Origin: Spirochaeta sp. LUC14_002_19_P3
Lineage (GTDB): Bacteria > Spirochaetota > Spirochaetia > DSM-2461
Assembly (NCBI GenBank): GCA_002084135.1
Contig: MUIB01000116.1
Span: 1 to 37,359 of the forward strand
Direction: 5' to 3'
Length of the DNA stretch: 37,359 nucleotides
Part shown: piece by piece, positions 16,551 through 25,042 of the stretch
Position numbering within the stretch: the first letter of the stretch is position 1
Layout of the letters: each line of letters begins with the position of its first letter
Program-made: the position numbers and the translations under genes
Notes under the pieces: generated by a model
Seen by the model: the letters and a program-made list of their open reading frames with translations, nothing else
Databases searched by the model: none
What the model was told of the DNA's origin: nothing

Positions 16551-17666
16551 ATGATTGTTAATACATTTAGGCCGGAAAAACTGGGCGGCCATGAACCGAT
16601 GAAGGGAATGATTACTCTGCTGTTCCTTGTTACCAGCATTGGGGCGGTTTATCTGTTTTCTGCGTCCTGGTATTTTGCCCGGGCTGTATTTGACGATCCG
16701 TTTCGCTTGTGGCGGCGGCAGCTGCTGTGGCTGCTTCTTGGAGCTCTGGCGGCGGCGGCTGTCTACCGTTTGCCGCGTTCGCTTATCCGCCGATCGGTGC
16801 CCGCTTTGGTGTGGACGGCTCTTGGGCTGAATCTGCTTACCTACCTGCCGGGTATTGGGTATCAGTCTGGCGGGGCTCGGCGGTGGATTGAGATTTTTGG
16901 ATTAACATTTCAGCCGTCGGAGTTTATGCGGGTCGTTCTTGTGCTTTATCTGGCGCGGATGCTGGAGAAGAATCACGGCAAACTTGACAAGTTTTGGGAT
17001 TCTCTTCTGCCGCCGCTGCTTATTATCGTAGTTTTGATTTTATCGGTGTATTTTCAGAATGACTTCTCAACGGTTGCTTCGTTGCTGCTTATAAGTTTGA
17101 TACTTTTTTTCTCGGCGGGTGTTTCTCGTGTGGCTATTGGCCTGCTCACTTTTTCGGGATTTGTTATATCTGCCGGGATGCTGCTGATCAAGCCATACCG
17201 GCGTGTCCGCATACTGTCCTGGCTGAATCCAAACTCGGATCCGGTTGGTGCAGGGTATCAGTTTCTGAAGGCCAGAACGGCTCTTGAGCGGGGTGGCCTG
17301 TGGGGGCAGGGAATTGGTCAGGGGATAATGAAAAAAGGGGGGTTGCCTTCGTCGCATTCGGATTTCCTTGTTGCCGTTATAGGGGAAGAATCGGGCATGA
17401 TTGGGATTATAATAGTTTTGCTGCTGTTTACATTTATTGCGCTGAAGGGCTGGGCTGCCGCGGGCGAGGCCGGGGATTTGTTTTCCTACTGGAGTATATT
17501 CGGTTTGATAACGGCGGTTTATTGGCAGGTGCTTGTAAATTTTGCTGTTGTATCGGGAGTGCTGCCTCCAACGGGTATTCCGCTGCCACTGTTTTCCGCC
17601 GGAGGCTCCGCCGCCTTTATGACCCTGGTATCGTTTGGGCTGATTTTGAATCTGGCCAGGAAGTAG
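16551..17666 (+). CDS. ftsW: SEDS-family septal glycosyltransferase FtsW
   Basis: FtsW polymerises glycan strands from lipid II at the septum together with a class B penicillin-binding protein. The 371-residue protein has about ten membrane segments and the SEDS signatures: GARRWIEIFGLTFQPSEF in the middle, an extracellular loop with DPVGAGYQFLKARTAL, and PPTGIPLPLFSAGGSA near the C-terminus. Position between mraY and ftsQ favours FtsW over its elongation relative RodA. The ribosome site is weak (TAGGTT), and a second Met at 16599 is possible but no better supported. The partner transpeptidase (FtsI) is not in the window. Confidence 0.93.
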   Translation: MIVNTFRPEKLGGHEPMKGMITLLFLVTSIGAVYLFSASWYFARAVFDDPFRLWRRQLLWLLLGALAAAAVYRLPRSLIRRSVPALVWTALGLNLLTYLPGIGYQSGGARRWIEIFGLTFQPSEFMRVVLVLYLARMLEKNHGKLDKFWDSLLPPLLIIVVLILSVYFQNDFSTVASLLLISLILFFSAGVSRVAIGLLTFSGFVISAGMLLIKPYRRVRILSWLNPNSDPVGAGYQFLKARTALERGGLWGQGIGQGIMKKGGLPSSHSDFLVAVIGEESGMIGIIIVLLLFTFIALKGWAAAGEAGDLFSYWSIFGLITAVYWQVLVNFAVVSGVLPPTGIPLPLFSAGGSAAFMTLVSFGLILNLARK

Positions 17667-17668
17667 CT

Positions 17669-18445
17669 ATGGAATATGTATTGCGCCGGAAGCGGTTGAG
17701 AGTTTTTGCATGGGCGGCTGTTGTTGTGCTTGCTGTACTGCTTTTTGTTGTTATAGTGGGAAATTATCAAGGCATACGGGGAAGTGCTGTGGGGCGCATT
17801 GTGCTGGAAAGCGATTTAAATATTACCAATGAGCAGCTACTGGAAATGCTGAACATCAGCGGTACGGCCTGGGGTGCTCTGGATGTGGGGGAGGTTGAAC
17901 AGAGGCTTGAATCCTATCCGGTTATCCGCAAGGCCCGGGTTATCAAGGCCTTCCCGGATGTTTTGCAGGTGTATTTGTATCGACGTAAGCCTCTGGCTGT
18001 TATACTCGCGGAAACGGACTCGGGAGTACATTCGGCCGTATTTGATGAAGAGGGATATGTTATAAAGATTGGTGAAATTTTTGCGGAAGACAATTTACCG
18101 ATAATTTCCGGAATCGATTTCGGTCAGCCTGTCCTTGGGGCAAGATTCCCGGAATCCATACGGTATGTTTTAGAGGATTTATCATCTTTGCGGAATGATA
18201 ATTCTGTGTTATTCAGTTTAGTTTCAGAGATTGAAATTTTACAGCGGGAACAGGCGGGTTATGATTTACGGTTGTTTATGAATCATGTCAGTATACCTAT
18301 TTTACTGGGTACGGATTTAAGCACCGGGAATATTCATAAGGCCCTGATGGTTCTTGATATATTGCATTCTGGTGCTGCCGGAACAGCTAAAGAAGCGGAT
18401 ATCAGAGGGGAAAATGCTGTGTATAATAGGGTTAAGGAGGGGTAG
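17669..18445 (+). CDS. ftsQ: Cell division protein FtsQ (DivIB), POTRA domain
   Basis: FtsQ is a single-pass membrane protein that recruits FtsL and FtsB to the divisome. The 258-residue product has a basic start (MEYVLRRKRLR) and a membrane span at about 12-31. A POTRA-like domain follows at about 45-115, containing NITNEQLLEML, LESYPVIRKARVIKAFPD and the strand LQVYLYRRKPLA, the conserved pattern of this family. A beta-rich region completes it. The ATG at 17669 is chosen because AGGAAG lies 6 nt upstream and it starts 3 nt after the ftsW stop; the frame is open further upstream inside ftsW but without signals. A 2-nt gap separates it from ftsA. Confidence 0.9.
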   Translation: MEYVLRRKRLRVFAWAAVVVLAVLLFVVIVGNYQGIRGSAVGRIVLESDLNITNEQLLEMLNISGTAWGALDVGEVEQRLESYPVIRKARVIKAFPDVLQVYLYRRKPLAVILAETDSGVHSAVFDEEGYVIKIGEIFAEDNLPIISGIDFGQPVLGARFPESIRYVLEDLSSLRNDNSVLFSLVSEIEILQREQAGYDLRLFMNHVSIPILLGTDLSTGNIHKALMVLDILHSGAAGTAKEADIRGENAVYNRVKEG

Positions 18446-18447
18446 GT

Positions 18448-19674
18448 GTGAATTATACACAAACTATGGCGGTTATGGATTTTGGAAGTGAAACTGATCG
18501 CGCTGTTGTCGCGGAAGCGGGTGTTAATGGAAGCTGGAAGATTATAGGTTACTATTCCAGTTTCGCGGAACGTGGCGAAAACAGGAATTTTCACAACATA
18601 GAGAATTTGCGTCACCGCATAAATTTGGTTCTGGAGGGTGCTCAGCTAAAGGCAGGACGGATGATAGAGGGTGTTTCCGCTTCGGTAGGCGGTGCATTGA
18701 TTGACAGCATCCCTTCAAAAGGTGCTGTGCCTATTTCCAGTAGGCGAGGTGAGGTGAGTCTTAACGATATCAGAAAGGTTGAGGAATATGCGCGAACCAT
18801 TCCTATTTCCGCCGGCAGAAGTGTGCTTCAGGTCCTTCCTAAATACTATGGCGTTGATGGAATATATGGAATCAGAGATCCTCTCAACATGGTAGGTGTT
18901 CGGCTTGAAGTAGCCGTTCTTATACTGACAATTTTTACTTCAGTTATGGACAATGTCTCGCAGGCGTTTCAGCGGACTGGCTACAAATTGAGAGATATAA
19001 CTCTGGGAACAATAGCGGCCGCATCGGCTATATTGAATCAGGATGAGTGGGCGATGGGTGTTCTGCTCATTGATATTGGTGCGCTTAAAACGGATTTTAT
19101 TCTGGTTAAGGACGGTGCCGCCTGTTTAACCGGCAGCGTGCCGGTGGGGGGGCGTACCGCAACATCCGATATCTCGACTGTACTCAATATTGCCATGGAA
19201 ACCGCGGAGCAGCTCAAGGTTAAGTCATCCAGCTGCTGGCCTGAATATAATTCAACCGATGATGAAGCGTTTGTGCAGAGTATGGGGGGTCAAAATACTG
19301 TTCATGTCAGTCCGGCTGAGCTTATCAGGATACTTGAACCCCGCATGTCTGAAGTTTTTTCTTTAATATGGAATAAAATAAAATCTTCACTGAGTGCAGA
19401 TAAGTATCCTCAGGGTGTGGTTATTACTGGCGGCGGTGCGCTTATGAACGGTGTAGCGGAATTGGCTCATCATCAGTTTCGTTTGCCTGTTCGTATAGGA
19501 AAGCCGAGATCGTCCTTGCGGCTGCCGATGGAGTGTCAGGATCCGCGGTGGTCTACCGTGATTGGAATGCTCCAGCCGACATTGACGGGTGGCCCTGTTG
19601 TGGATGAACAACCCGAGGAAAAAACTCCTGGTATAGGGAGGAAGATAATGAATTGGTTCGGGCAGTTTTTTTAG
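18448..19674 (+). CDS. ftsA: Cell division protein FtsA
   Basis: FtsA is the actin-like ATPase that ties FtsZ filaments to the membrane. The 408-residue protein has an N-terminal phosphate-1 like motif (AVMDFGSETDRAVV, where many have DIGTSK), a 1C subdomain around 85-160, phosphate-2 LLIDIGALKTDF and the adenosine loop VVITGGGALMNG. It ends in a short amphipathic helix, RKIMNWFGQFF, the usual membrane-targeting tail. The GTG at 18448 has a strong AAGGAGGGG site that overlaps the ftsQ end. The final Phe-Phe and the stop codon are read from a TTTTTTTAGAGGTGCCC sequence that is the right end of the repeat at 11483-12021. The protein is divergent compared with proteobacterial FtsA, which is usual for spirochaetes. 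Confidence 0.93.
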   Translation: MNYTQTMAVMDFGSETDRAVVAEAGVNGSWKIIGYYSSFAERGENRNFHNIENLRHRINLVLEGAQLKAGRMIEGVSASVGGALIDSIPSKGAVPISSRRGEVSLNDIRKVEEYARTIPISAGRSVLQVLPKYYGVDGIYGIRDPLNMVGVRLEVAVLILTIFTSVMDNVSQAFQRTGYKLRDITLGTIAAASAILNQDEWAMGVLLIDIGALKTDFILVKDGAACLTGSVPVGGRTATSDISTVLNIAMETAEQLKVKSSSCWPEYNSTDDEAFVQSMGGQNTVHVSPAELIRILEPRMSEVFSLIWNKIKSSLSADKYPQGVVITGGGALMNGVAELAHHQFRLPVRIGKPRSSLRLPMECQDPRWSTVIGMLQPTLTGGPVVDEQPEEKTPGIGRKIMNWFGQFF

Positions 19675-19682
19675 AGGTGCCC
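19666..19682 (+). repeat. Isolated right end of the repeat element, forming the ftsA stop
   Basis: TTTTTTTAGAGGTGCCC is identical in its last 15 bases to the right end of copies 1 and 2. No left end or interior is present nearby. The TAG inside it is the ftsA stop codon, and the two preceding TTT codons are the last residues of FtsA. It could be the scar of an excised or truncated element. Confidence 0.7.
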
Positions 19683-19739
19683 TAATGTATAATGGTGCAA
19701 TTTTAGCTATGGAACATATAAATTGTAAGGGGGGAATTT

Positions 19740-21005
19740 ATGGAGCTTGAATTAGCTGATGAAAAAGTTTTAGGCAATACCAATATCCTGGTTGTAGGAT
19801 GCGGCGGTGGCGGCGGCAATACCGTCAATCGGATGATTGATGTGGGTGTTAAGGGAATTCAATATATGGTTATTAACACCGATTATGATATGCTTGAAAA
19901 GTCCAAGGCCGAAATTAAGGTACTTGTAGGCAAGAATGTTACTAACGGATTGGGCGCGGGAGGAGTGCCGGATATCGGACGAAAGTCCGCCGAAGAAGAC
20001 AGCGATACCATCAAGGAACACTTAAAAGGCGTTGATATGGCATTCATTACCGCAGGTATGGGTGGAGGAACCGGTACGGGTTCCGCTCCGGTGGTAGCCC
20101 GCATCGCGAAGGAACAGGGCTGCTTAACAGTGGCTATTGTAACATTGCCCTTTCTCTTTGAAAGAAACATGAAAATGAAAATTGCGAAGGAGGGTATTGA
20201 TAAGCTTAAAGAGCATGTTGATATTCTCATTCAGATACCCAATGAAAATATTTTTAAAATTATTAGCGATGATGTATCCATCGACGAGGCATTTCTCAAG
20301 GTGGATGGAATTCTCCAGATGGGCATTCAGGGTATTTCGGATATTATAAACAAAACGGGAAATATAAACATAGATTTCGCGGATGTTCGAACTGTTATGA
20401 AGGGCAGAGGGGATGCCATAATGGGCATAGGCAAGTGTAGTGGGAAGGAAAATATCGAGATGGCCATTAAAGAGGCGGTTGAGAATCCTCTTCTCGGTAG
20501 CGTTGGTATTGACGGAGCCAAAGCTCTTTTGGTTAATTTCATTTCTGGTAAAAACATGTCTATGACTGAATTTAAGAAAATCATGGAATCGATCAGTTCA
20601 AAGGTGTCCGACGAGTCAATAGTTATTTCAGGGCAGTATACCGATGAGAGCCTGAAAGACGAGCTTGTCGTTACCGTTATCGCGACCGGGGTGAACAGTG
20701 CTGAAAAAGTGGAAGAGAAAAACTCTGAAGAAATTACGAGCGATAAAACACCGGAATTAAAGCAGGTGGAAAAGCCGGAAAATGAAGCTGAAGGCTCCTG
20801 GATGGAAAAGCCGGGAACTCAGATTAGATCCTTTAAGGATATGATGTGGCGCAAAGAATGGGAGGACTTGAAAGGAGGCAGAGGGATTAGCACAAGTGTT
20901 CCCTCCTGGGAGGGAAAAATCGGAAATAAGAATCAGGATTTATCCTATCCGACAGTTCTCCGCGGACAGCAGGTGCGGCACAGGAAAAATGACGACGAGG
21001 CTTGA
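19740..21005 (+). CDS. ftsZ: Cell division GTPase FtsZ
   Basis: FtsZ is the tubulin homologue that assembles the cytokinetic ring. The 421-residue protein shows the nucleotide loop [13 protein letters not shown] (20-32), the tubulin signature [10 protein letters not shown] (108-117) and the catalytic T7 loop NIDFADV (210-216, with Asp212 and Asp215). After the GTPase core is a Glu/Lys-rich linker (about 330-375) and a C-terminal peptide [10 protein letters not shown], which corresponds to the D-x-P-x-F-L-R motif that binds FtsA. A strong ribosome site (AAGGGGGGAA) precedes the ATG. A TATAAT at 19688-19693 in the spacer could be a -10, but no -35 is evident. The end overlaps the next gene by 17 nt. 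Confidence 0.98.
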   Translation: MELELADEKVLGNTNILVVGCGGGGGNTVNRMIDVGVKGIQYMVINTDYDMLEKSKAEIKVLVGKNVTNGLGAGGVPDIGRKSAEEDSDTIKEHLKGVDMAFITAGMGGGTGTGSAPVVARIAKEQGCLTVAIVTLPFLFERNMKMKIAKEGIDKLKEHVDILIQIPNENIFKIISDDVSIDEAFLKVDGILQMGIQGISDIINKTGNINIDFADVRTVMKGRGDAIMGIGKCSGKENIEMAIKEAVENPLLGSVGIDGAKALLVNFISGKNMSMTEFKKIMESISSKVSDESIVISGQYTDESLKDELVVTVIATGVNSAEKVEEKNSEEITSDKTPELKQVEKPENEAEGSWMEKPGTQIRSFKDMMWRKEWEDLKGGRGISTSVPSWEGKIGNKNQDLSYPTVLRGQQVRHRKNDDEA

Positions 21006-21882
21006 TGTGGCTAGTGAATATTCAGGTTATCTCCGCTACTCCCTGCGTGCTGCGGAGTCCACGGTAGACACGTATGTGCCGGAAATACAGCGCTTTTTAT
21101 CGTGGCTGGAATCTTCGGGGCTGGATGTTTTAACTGTGGGAGGAACAGACCTTGAATCTTATGCTGCATATCGCGGCGCTTCCACGGATCTGGATGCCGG
21201 TACCATAGCGCGGATACTCAGTTCCCTGCGCTCCTTTTTTGAATTTATCCGGGTTTCCGGATACAGGGAGGACAATCCTTCCCGGGATATGGAGCGTCCT
21301 AAAATGCGGCGGCGGATACCGGAGGTTTTCGATGTTGATGAAGTGGAAAAAATTCTTGAATCCATTGATTTGAGTAAGCCTAACGGTATCCGCGACCGCG
21401 CACTTTTTGAGCTGATTTATTCATGCGGATTAAGAGTGAGCGAGGCCGCGGGACTGGAGATGAGCCGATTATTGCTTAGTGAGGGACTGCTTCGGATTCA
21501 AGGCAAGGGTTCCAGGGAGAGGCTTGTACCGCTTGGAGATGAAGCCGAACACTGGCTGAAGCTCTATCTCCGCGAGGCCAGGCCCCTCCTTCAGGGAGAG
21601 GCACCGAATACGGACAGGGTTTTTCTGAACAGCAGGGGAGGCGGACTGAGCCGTAAGGGAATATGGAAGCGGTTTCGCGGCGTGGCCGACAGGGCGGCTC
21701 TTAAGGGGAAAACCCATACCCTGAGACATTCGTTCGCCACCCATTTACTGCGCGGCGGGGCGGATTTGCGGAGTGTTCAGGAGCTTTTAGGGCATGCGGA
21801 TATCTGTACAACGCAGATTTACACCCATGTTGACGAGGACGATCTGGCGGATGCCCACAAACGGTATCACCCGAGAGGATAA
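20989..21882 (+). CDS. xerD: XerD-like site-specific tyrosine recombinase
   Basis: Xer recombinases resolve chromosome dimers at dif during division. The 297-residue protein has an N-terminal SAM-like DNA-binding domain (about 10-95) and a catalytic domain with the full set of active residues: Arg149 (CGLRVSE), Lys173 (GKGSRER), His243 and Arg246 ([10 protein letters not shown]), His269 (LGHAD) and Tyr278 (QIYTH). The ATG at 20989, inside the end of ftsZ, is chosen because AGGA lies just upstream and the length then equals that of classical XerD. A longer frame reaching 20896 has no signal. XerD rather than XerC is a weak preference from length and motif wording; a second Xer gene lies 1.7 kb downstream. 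Confidence 0.9.
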   Translation: MTTRLDVASEYSGYLRYSLRAAESTVDTYVPEIQRFLSWLESSGLDVLTVGGTDLESYAAYRGASTDLDAGTIARILSSLRSFFEFIRVSGYREDNPSRDMERPKMRRRIPEVFDVDEVEKILESIDLSKPNGIRDRALFELIYSCGLRVSEAAGLEMSRLLLSEGLLRIQGKGSRERLVPLGDEAEHWLKLYLREARPLLQGEAPNTDRVFLNSRGGGLSRKGIWKRFRGVADRAALKGKTHTLRHSFATHLLRGGADLRSVQELLGHADICTTQIYTHVDEDDLADAHKRYHPRG

Positions 21883-21886
21883 GAGG

Positions 21887-22624
21887 ATGACGGTGTTTTA
21901 CAGGAGGGTCATTTTAAGCAGGCCAATTATGCTGGGAGTGTTTTTATGCCTTCTGGCTCTTATCCCCTCGTGCAGCAAGGCGCGCACAAATGCCGAACTT
22001 GCAAAGCGGCTGATGGAGCTGGGCGGAGATGAGCATGAGAGCATAGTCCGCTACAAGAGCAAAATTCGCGCTGCGGATGCCAAGGTGGAAAAGACAATAG
22101 AGGCGGTGCGGGATTCAGGCACCTACTGGCGTTTGCTGGGACTGAAATTCATGGATTATCAGATGTGGGGCAAGGCACTGGAGGCATTTGACGAAGCGAT
22201 AAAAATTGAACCCGAGCATGCGGTACTGCTGTATAAAAGGGCATTGTGTGCGGGTCAGATGGCATTGTCCATGGCTAATTATTCTGATAGAATGAACTTC
22301 ATTGGGCAGGCTGAATCGGGTTACAGACGGGTTCTGGATATTGATTCCCGCTATACACCGGCCATGTATGCGCTGGCGGTGATACTTGTCTTTGAGAAGA
22401 ATAATCCCTTTGAGGCTGTGCGTTTACTGGAAGACTACCTGAGCATTGAGCGCAGCGATATACCGGGTCGCTTTCTTCTGGCCCGAAGCTATATGGAAGC
22501 CGATCAGATTGATGAAGCGCAGCGGGTGTATGGGGAAATTGTTCAAAAGGCCAGGAGCGATGCGGATAAGCAGAAAGCCGAAGATTTGAGCCGCCGGATT
22601 GCGGAGGGTAATTATGGATTCTAG
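21887..22624 (+). CDS. TPR-repeat lipoprotein
   Basis: The 245-residue product begins with a basic segment, a hydrophobic stretch (about 14-27) and a spirochaete-type lipobox LALIPSC with the acylated Cys at residue 29, so it should be a membrane-anchored lipoprotein. The rest is helical with at least two tetratricopeptide repeats: WGKALEAFDEAIKIEPEHAVLLYKRA in the middle and a later region around YMEADQIDEAQRVYGEIVQKA. TPR domains bind partner proteins; which partner is unknown. The start at 21887 is 5 nt after the xer stop; an ATG at 21929 would still include the lipobox. The end overlaps dprA by 11 nt. Conserved neighbours suggest a cell-envelope or division-linked role, which is inference only. 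Confidence 0.8.
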   Translation: MTVFYRRVILSRPIMLGVFLCLLALIPSCSKARTNAELAKRLMELGGDEHESIVRYKSKIRAADAKVEKTIEAVRDSGTYWRLLGLKFMDYQMWGKALEAFDEAIKIEPEHAVLLYKRALCAGQMALSMANYSDRMNFIGQAESGYRRVLDIDSRYTPAMYALAVILVFEKNNPFEAVRLLEDYLSIERSDIPGRFLLARSYMEADQIDEAQRVYGEIVQKARSDADKQKAEDLSRRIAEGNYGF

Positions 22625-23615
22625 ACAGCTTCTTGTTCTCGCCATTAATCGCCTGCCCGGCACTAAGGGCTGGAAGAAACACCGATTGCTGCTTGAGTGC
22701 CGGGACATGAGTGACTTTCAGGAATCCGCAAAGCAGTACCTGTCCGGGCTGCGGATGGCCCGGCGAACTGAGACCGTTAATGTGCAGCGGATTATTTCGG
22801 AAGCCGAGGTGGAAATTGGCTGCCTGGAGCATTGGGGCATTCAGTACAGTGTTCTGGGAAATTCCGATTATCCGCCTGCTTTGGCCATGATAAGCGATCC
22901 TCCGTTTGTGCTCTATCGGCGTGGTTTGGTGGATTTTAACGGGAAGCCGCCCATTGCTATTGTCGGGACCCGGCGGCCTTCGGGCGATGGCCTGCGGGAA
23001 GCCTATAAGCTGGGATTGGAATTCGCTTTGGCGGCTTATCCGGTGGTATCCGGCCTGGCCTTTGGGATAGACAAGGCCGCTCACGAAGGTGCTCTCGACG
23101 GCGGCGGCAGAACATGGGCTGTTCTGGCTGGCGGTTTGGACAGGCCGTCTCCGTTTTCCCATCGTTCGCTGGCTACCCGGATTCTCGATAAAGGGGGGGC
23201 ACTTCTGGGCGAAATTCCGCCGGGAGGTTTTCCGCTGAAATATGCCTTTCCCCGCCGTAACCGCATCCTTAGCGGTTTATGCCGCGGCTGTATTACGGTG
23301 CAGGCACCGCGGAAATCCGGGGCTTTAACAACGGCCGAATTCGCTCTGGAGCAGGACCGGGATCTTTATGTTGGTTCTTCAGGAATAACTGGTCCATATT
23401 CGGAAGGAACCCGGAATCTGGAGGAGCAGGGTGCCCCTGTTGTAAGGAGTGCAGGCGATGTCCTGGCGGACTGGGGAAGATTCACCGATGTCCGGCGGGT
23501 GGAGGCTGTCGGTGCTCCATGTAGTGGGGCGGACATGGCGGGGCTCATGAGAAAAGAGTTGAACGGGTGTTTATACCGGCACTATGGGGGATGGTTTGAA
23601 TCTCGGGGTGCATGA
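22614..23615 (+). CDS. dprA: DNA-processing protein DprA (Smf)
   Basis: DprA binds incoming single-stranded DNA and loads RecA during transformation; it is also conserved in bacteria not known to be competent. The 333-residue protein has an N-terminal helical region (1-70) and then the Rossmann-type DprA core. The core motifs are IAIVGTRRPSGDG (114-126), VVSGLAFGIDKAAHEGAL (144-161), WAVLAGGLD, FPRRNRILSG, SGALTTAEFALEQDRDLY and GTRNLEEQGAPVV. The ATG at 22614 has GGAGGG 5 nt upstream within the end of the preceding gene. The core is followed by only about 50 residues and no clear winged-helix domain, shorter than in Gram-negative homologues. Confidence 0.93.
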   Translation: MDSRQLLVLAINRLPGTKGWKKHRLLLECRDMSDFQESAKQYLSGLRMARRTETVNVQRIISEAEVEIGCLEHWGIQYSVLGNSDYPPALAMISDPPFVLYRRGLVDFNGKPPIAIVGTRRPSGDGLREAYKLGLEFALAAYPVVSGLAFGIDKAAHEGALDGGGRTWAVLAGGLDRPSPFSHRSLATRILDKGGALLGEIPPGGFPLKYAFPRRNRILSGLCRGCITVQAPRKSGALTTAEFALEQDRDLYVGSSGITGPYSEGTRNLEEQGAPVVRSAGDVLADWGRFTDVRRVEAVGAPCSGADMAGLMRKELNGCLYRHYGGWFESRGA

Positions 23616-24510
23616 TTGGTTAAGTCATCTCAAAAATGTCCGTCGGCTTTCGGATGCTGCCATTACCGCTTACCGCGGGGATTTGGCGGCCTGGACGGAG
23701 TATCTGGATGCGCAAGGTTTGGCATTGGATGGGGCCGTAAAGGCTCATGCCCTGTCCTTTATGGCCCAGCAGTCCAAAAACTCCCTGGCTGCCTCTACAC
23801 TGAACAGGCGTTTGTCGGCCCTTAAGGGCTTTTATGAGTGGCTGCGCCGCCGGGAACCGGAGCTGAAAAATCCCTTTGGGGACTTAAAAACCCTCAAAAA
23901 AGGCCGGAAGCTGCCGGACTGTTTGAGTTACAACGAGATTGAAAAGATGATTGCGCTTGCCGGGAACGATTTTATGGGACTGCGGGACAGGGTGTTAATG
24001 GAGCTATTGTATTCCACGGGCTGCCGGATAGGGGAGCTATGCGCACTTAATGTCGAAGATGTGCGGCGCCGCCAGGTAAAGGTAAGCGGAAAAGGAAACC
24101 GGATGCGAACGGTGTTTACAGGGACTGAAGCCGTGAAGGCACTGGAAGATTATCTTCCGCTGCGGGAAAAGCACGCGGAGGATAATCCAGACAGCCGCCG
24201 TGCGTTGCTGCTGAATATGCGCGGCAGTCGGCTTACGGTTCGGGGTGCCCGGTTTATCGTAGAGAAATATGCCCAATTGTCGGGACTGCCGAAATCGGTG
24301 CATCCTCACACATTTCGGCACAGTTTCGCCACCCATGTACACGATGAGGGCGCGGATATCCGCATGGTACAGGAGATGCTGGGGCATTCCAGCCTTTCCA
24401 CAACACAGATTTACACGCATACGGGAATTGAGCGCATAAAGGGCATATACCGGCAGGCTCATCCCCATGGCAGTAAAATACATACCGGAGGTATCGGTGA
24501 TAGACATTAA
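23584..24510 (+). CDS. xerC: XerC/CodV-like site-specific tyrosine recombinase
   Basis: A second Xer-type recombinase, 308 residues. The N-terminal domain (about 10-100) contains the typical [17 protein letters not shown] segment. The catalytic domain has Arg148 (TGCRIGE), Lys170 (SGKGNR), His242 and Arg245 ([10 protein letters not shown]), His268 (LGHSS) and Tyr277 (QIYTH). The last 25 residues ([17 protein letters not shown]) extend a little beyond the usual end and overlap hslV. The ATG at 23584 lies inside dprA with a 32-nt overlap; a GTG at 23608 is an alternative and neither has a strong ribosome site. Position directly before hslVU and a flagellar operon matches codV of Bacillus subtilis, so XerC is the better name. 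Confidence 0.9.
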   Translation: MGDGLNLGVHDWLSHLKNVRRLSDAAITAYRGDLAAWTEYLDAQGLALDGAVKAHALSFMAQQSKNSLAASTLNRRLSALKGFYEWLRRREPELKNPFGDLKTLKKGRKLPDCLSYNEIEKMIALAGNDFMGLRDRVLMELLYSTGCRIGELCALNVEDVRRRQVKVSGKGNRMRTVFTGTEAVKALEDYLPLREKHAEDNPDSRRALLLNMRGSRLTVRGARFIVEKYAQLSGLPKSVHPHTFRHSFATHVHDEGADIRMVQEMLGHSSLSTTQIYTHTGIERIKGIYRQAHPHGSKIHTGGIGDRH

Positions 24511-25042
24511 GGGAACGACAATAATTGCGGTCCGGAAGAACAATAAAATCGCGATGGCGGGGGATGGCCAGGTTACTCTTGGCCAGTCTGTTATCGTAAA
24601 GGGCTGCGCCCAGAAAGTAAGGCGGCTGTATTCGGGGAAGGTGCTGGCGGGCTTCGCCGGTTCTACCGCAGATGCCTTTACGCTGGAGGAGCGTTTTGAA
24701 GGCAAGCTGAAGGAATTTTCCGGGGATGTAACCCGCTCGGCGGTGGAATTGGCGAAAGAGTGGCGGACGGACAGAATTCTCCGCCGCCTGGAAGCGATGC
24801 TGCTGGTGGCCGATCGGAAACGGATTCTCCTGCTCAGCGGGAACGGGGATGTTATTGAACCTGACGGGGCGGCCGTTGCCATTGGAAGCGGCGGAAATTA
24901 TGCTTATGCGGCCGCGAAAGCCTATCTTGATTCATCGGATCTGGAAGCGGATGAAATTGCCCGTAAATCACTCGATATTGCCGCTGATATCTGCGTTTAC
25001 ACGAATAAAAACATTGTTTTGGAGGTATTGGGAGATGAGTAG
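24497..25042 (+). CDS. hslV: ATP-dependent protease peptidase subunit HslV (ClpQ)
   Basis: HslV forms the double-hexamer proteolytic core of the HslUV protease and uses an N-terminal threonine as nucleophile. The GTG at 24497 is chosen because GGAGG (24487-24491) stands 5 nt before it; an ATG at 24467 lacks such a site. It gives a protein of 181 residues starting MIDIKG followed by [11 protein letters not shown], which aligns with the mature N-terminus of the family, so a six-residue propeptide must be removed to expose Thr7. Other motifs are [36 protein letters not shown] and [12 protein letters not shown]. It overlaps xerC by 14 nt and hslU by 8 nt. Confidence 0.96.
   Translation: MIDIKGTTIIAVRKNNKIAMAGDGQVTLGQSVIVKGCAQKVRRLYSGKVLAGFAGSTADAFTLEERFEGKLKEFSGDVTRSAVELAKEWRTDRILRRLEAMLLVADRKRILLLSGNGDVIEPDGAAVAIGSGGNYAYAAAKAYLDSSDLEADEIARKSLDIAADICVYTNKNIVLEVLGDE

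Noticed and set aside
17300-17668. N-terminal extension of FtsQ reaching back to 17300
   Set aside because: That part of the frame overlaps the ftsW coding region in another phase and gives unrelated sequence; the ATG at 17669 with a ribosome site is better.
24849-25034. 62-residue N-terminal extension of HslU
   Set aside because: It overlaps hslV in another phase and is not HslU family sequence; the ATG at 25035 has a ribosome site and matches the family start.
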